NCBI RefSeq assembly: GCF_001509485.1
Contig: NZ_LLZI01000243.1
Coordinates: 103,652 to 167,651, forward strand
Origin: Streptomyces sp. NRRL F-4489
GTDB lineage: Bacteria; Actinomycetota; Actinomycetes; Streptomycetales; Streptomycetaceae
Length of the DNA: 64,000 bases
Direction of reading: 5' to 3'
The notes under the pieces were generated by a model. It searched no databases. It had not been told where the DNA came from and was given only the letters and a program-made list of their open reading frames with translations. How positions within the stretch are numbered: the stretch's first letter is position 1; every line of letters begins with the position of its first letter. Positions 62,509 to 64,000 of the stretch are shown one piece after another. Position numbers and translations under genes: made by a program.

Positions 62509-63261
62509 TCAGGTGAGGCCGGTGACGCGCATGGTGATGTTCAGGCGTCCGGCGGTCAGGCCCGTGGCCGGGTCGCCGGTGCCCGGATACACCTTCGGTA
62601 CGCCGTGGTACACGAAGCGCGACGGGCCGCCGAAGACGAACAGGTCTCCCGAGGCCAGCTCGATGTCGGTGTACGGCTTGGTCCGGGTCTCCGTGTTGCC
62701 CAGGCGGAAGACGCAGGTGTCGCCGATGCTGAGCGAGACGACCGGTGCGCTGGAACGCTCTTCCTTGTCCTGGTGCATCCCGAGCTTCGCCTCACCGTCG
62801 TAGAAATTGATCAGCGCGGTGTCGGGTGTGTAGTCGTCGCCCGCCGAGGCGTCCTGGTAAGCGTCCACCAGTGCGCGGCGGCCCAGCGCGACCAGCCAGT
62901 CCGGGAACTCCGCGACCCGGGCGCCGTTCACATCGTCGGCGGTGCGGCGGTACGCGTAGGGCTGCCAGTGCCAGCCGATGCACACGGTCTGGACGGACAT
63001 CACACCGCCGCGGGGGAGCCGGGTGTGCCGGATGGGGACGGGGCCGCGGGCCCAGTCGCGGCAGGCGCTGACCAGCTCGCGCTGCTCGGCGAGGGAGAGC
63101 CAGCCGGGGACATGGACCGCACCGGGGGCCAGTTCCCGGCGGGCGCGGCCTTCCGGACCGGCCGCCGCACCGTGCCGCGGCGTCCGTCCCTCCCGGCCGT
63201 CCGGCCCGCCCCCGCCACGCAACCGCCCGACGTCCTCGAAGCCGGGAAGCGGAATGCTCAT
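62509..63261 (-). CDS. AlkB-type 2-oxoglutarate/Fe(II) oxygenase (DNA dealkylation)
   Basis: A 250-residue AlkB homologue. The iron ligands are the HxD in KLGMHQDKEERSSAPVVSLS and the His in SRFVYHGVPKVYPG; the 2-oxoglutarate Arg lies in LTAGRLNITMRVT. The N-terminal nucleotide-recognition lid contains RGGVMSVQTVCIGWHWQPYA. It should remove N1-methyladenine and N3-methylcytosine lesions by oxidation. No ada or other repair gene is adjacent. The start ATG is 63261. Confidence 0.92.
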   Translation of the reverse strand: MSIPLPGFEDVGRLRGGGGPDGREGRTPRHGAAAGPEGRARRELAPGAVHVPGWLSLAEQRELVSACRDWARGPVPIRHTRLPRGGVMSVQTVCIGWHWQPYAYRRTADDVNGARVAEFPDWLVALGRRALVDAYQDASAGDDYTPDTALINFYDGEAKLGMHQDKEERSSAPVVSLSIGDTCVFRLGNTETRTKPYTDIELASGDLFVFGGPSRFVYHGVPKVYPGTGDPATGLTAGRLNITMRVTGLT

Positions 63262-63534
63262 GGACCTGCGACCTGCCTGGCCACGGATGCCGATAGTGGA
63301 AGAGGCAACGGAAGAGGCATAGGCATAGGCATCCGCATATCACCTCGTCCCTTCCCCCGTGCCGGGGCCGTCCCGTTCTTCCGCGTGCTCTTTCAGCGTG
63401 CCACGGGAGGGGCGGGCGCGGAGCCGCCGGGGGAGAAGCCCTGGTGCCGCCGCGCTGTGCGGTGCGGGGGCACCAAGGGGCAGCGGCAACCGGGGGCGGC
63501 GTCGTAGCTCGCGCCGGTGGGTGCCGGGGCGCCG

Positions 63535-63783
63535 TCAGGCGGCCTCGACGACGTCCGTGACCTCGGCGCGGACCGCCAGCGTCCAGATCTCCAGCAGCAC
63601 CGCGTACTCCGCCATGTCCTGTGCCGTCCAGGCCAGACCGTGCCGGGCGCGGACAAAGCGCCGGATCGAGTCATTGGCCTCGGAAGCAGGAACGGGCGCA
63701 CCCGTATGGTCAGAAGGAGTTGGGGACATGTGAGACATGCTAGGGGCAGCCACTGACAACGAATCCCCGCGTGCCTCAGCCAT
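63535..63783 (-). CDS. Small conserved-looking hypothetical protein
   Basis: The 82-residue protein has a Ser/Pro/His-rich first half and a helical second half (DSIRRFVRARHGLAWTAQDM, AEYAVLLEIWTLAVRAEVTD). The sharp change to a regular amphipathic helix suggests a real small protein-interaction domain. No family is recognised. The true start may be an internal Met (residue 16 or 19), as the first residues are of low complexity. Confidence 0.6.
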   Translation of the reverse strand: MAEARGDSLSVAAPSMSHMSPTPSDHTGAPVPASEANDSIRRFVRARHGLAWTAQDMAEYAVLLEIWTLAVRAEVTDVVEAA

Positions 63784-64000
63784 AGCGTCCCCGCGCCCTC
63801 TCTCCAGCCCGACCTGACGTCACCTCAACTCGCTGACCAGCGAAGACTGTCAGCACCTCGCCCTCCCCTCGCTGTCTGCATGTGTCCATTCCCACACGCT
63901 CCGCGTTCGCCCCACCCTGTCCGTCCGCCCCCGAACCGTCAACAGGGCGTTGCAGGAACCGGCCGCGAGCGATGCCCTTGGCCCTGCCCCCCGCCCCGGG
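63784..64000. other. Window end, intergenic
   Basis: These 217 bases upstream of the small hypothetical gene contain C- and T-rich DNA without a credible reading frame. They should include the promoter of that gene and possibly of a gene beyond the window. Confidence 0.35.

Overview
The window is high-GC actinobacterial DNA and looks like a Streptomyces or close relative. GC-rich third codon positions, many GTG and TTG starts, ATGA/GTGA/TTGA stop-start overlaps, two in-frame TTA (bldA-type) leucine codons and several leaderless-looking genes all point that way. I see no tRNA, rRNA, CRISPR array or intact insertion sequence.

Region 1 (1-16.5 kb) is a redox and stress block: the 3' end of a molybdopterin oxidoreductase with a coupled helical protein, a strong convergent hairpin, a large-subunit catalase, a DUF2231-Rieske protein, an SDR, a GH15 glycosidase, a small basic protein, an enolase-superfamily enzyme coupled to a pyruvate-oxidase-like ThDP enzyme, and a 1038-residue FAD/Fe-S dehydrogenase. 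A HAD phosphatase closes it.

Region 2 (16.5-38 kb) is mixed. A leftward series holds a 2OG-Fe(II) dioxygenase, a haem-oxygenase-like diiron protein, a CDGSH protein, a HemK-type methyltransferase and a polyprenyl synthase. After it come lipase/hydrolase genes, an orphan StrB1-type amidinotransferase, a retropepsin-like lipoprotein and small membrane proteins. At 28-30 kb the DNA is decaying: one small gene is frameshifted, and a FAD oxidoreductase is fused by deletion to an ECF41/SigJ-type sigma factor that is itself frameshifted. An MFS pump with a MarR regulator, lgt, a flavin monooxygenase divergent from a TetR regulator, a DinB-like protein and a cysteine-less AhpD-like protein follow.

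Region 3 (38-49 kb) carries a cell-surface set (an LPHTG sortase substrate with a TTA codon, a membrane-anchored protein, a beta-helix lipoprotein, a Tat-exported DyP peroxidase). It then has a five-gene stressosome-type partner-switching operon (RsbR-S-T, a kinase-phosphatase fusion, and an RsbU-like phosphatase), all joined by overlaps.

Region 4 (49-64 kb) has a compact trio (2TM protein, cupin-like protein, inositol-monophosphatase-like protein), an ArsB/SLC13-like permease, and a 1936-residue protein. That protein combines TIR, a degenerate metallophosphoesterase, NACHT, pentapeptide repeats and about 14 WD40 repeats, an architecture suggesting immune or signalling function. Housekeeping and hypothetical genes end the window. 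By eye, the heptamer TGCCTGG/CCAGGCA is strongly over-represented up to about 37.6 kb and then falls to background, so the two halves may differ in origin or constraint.
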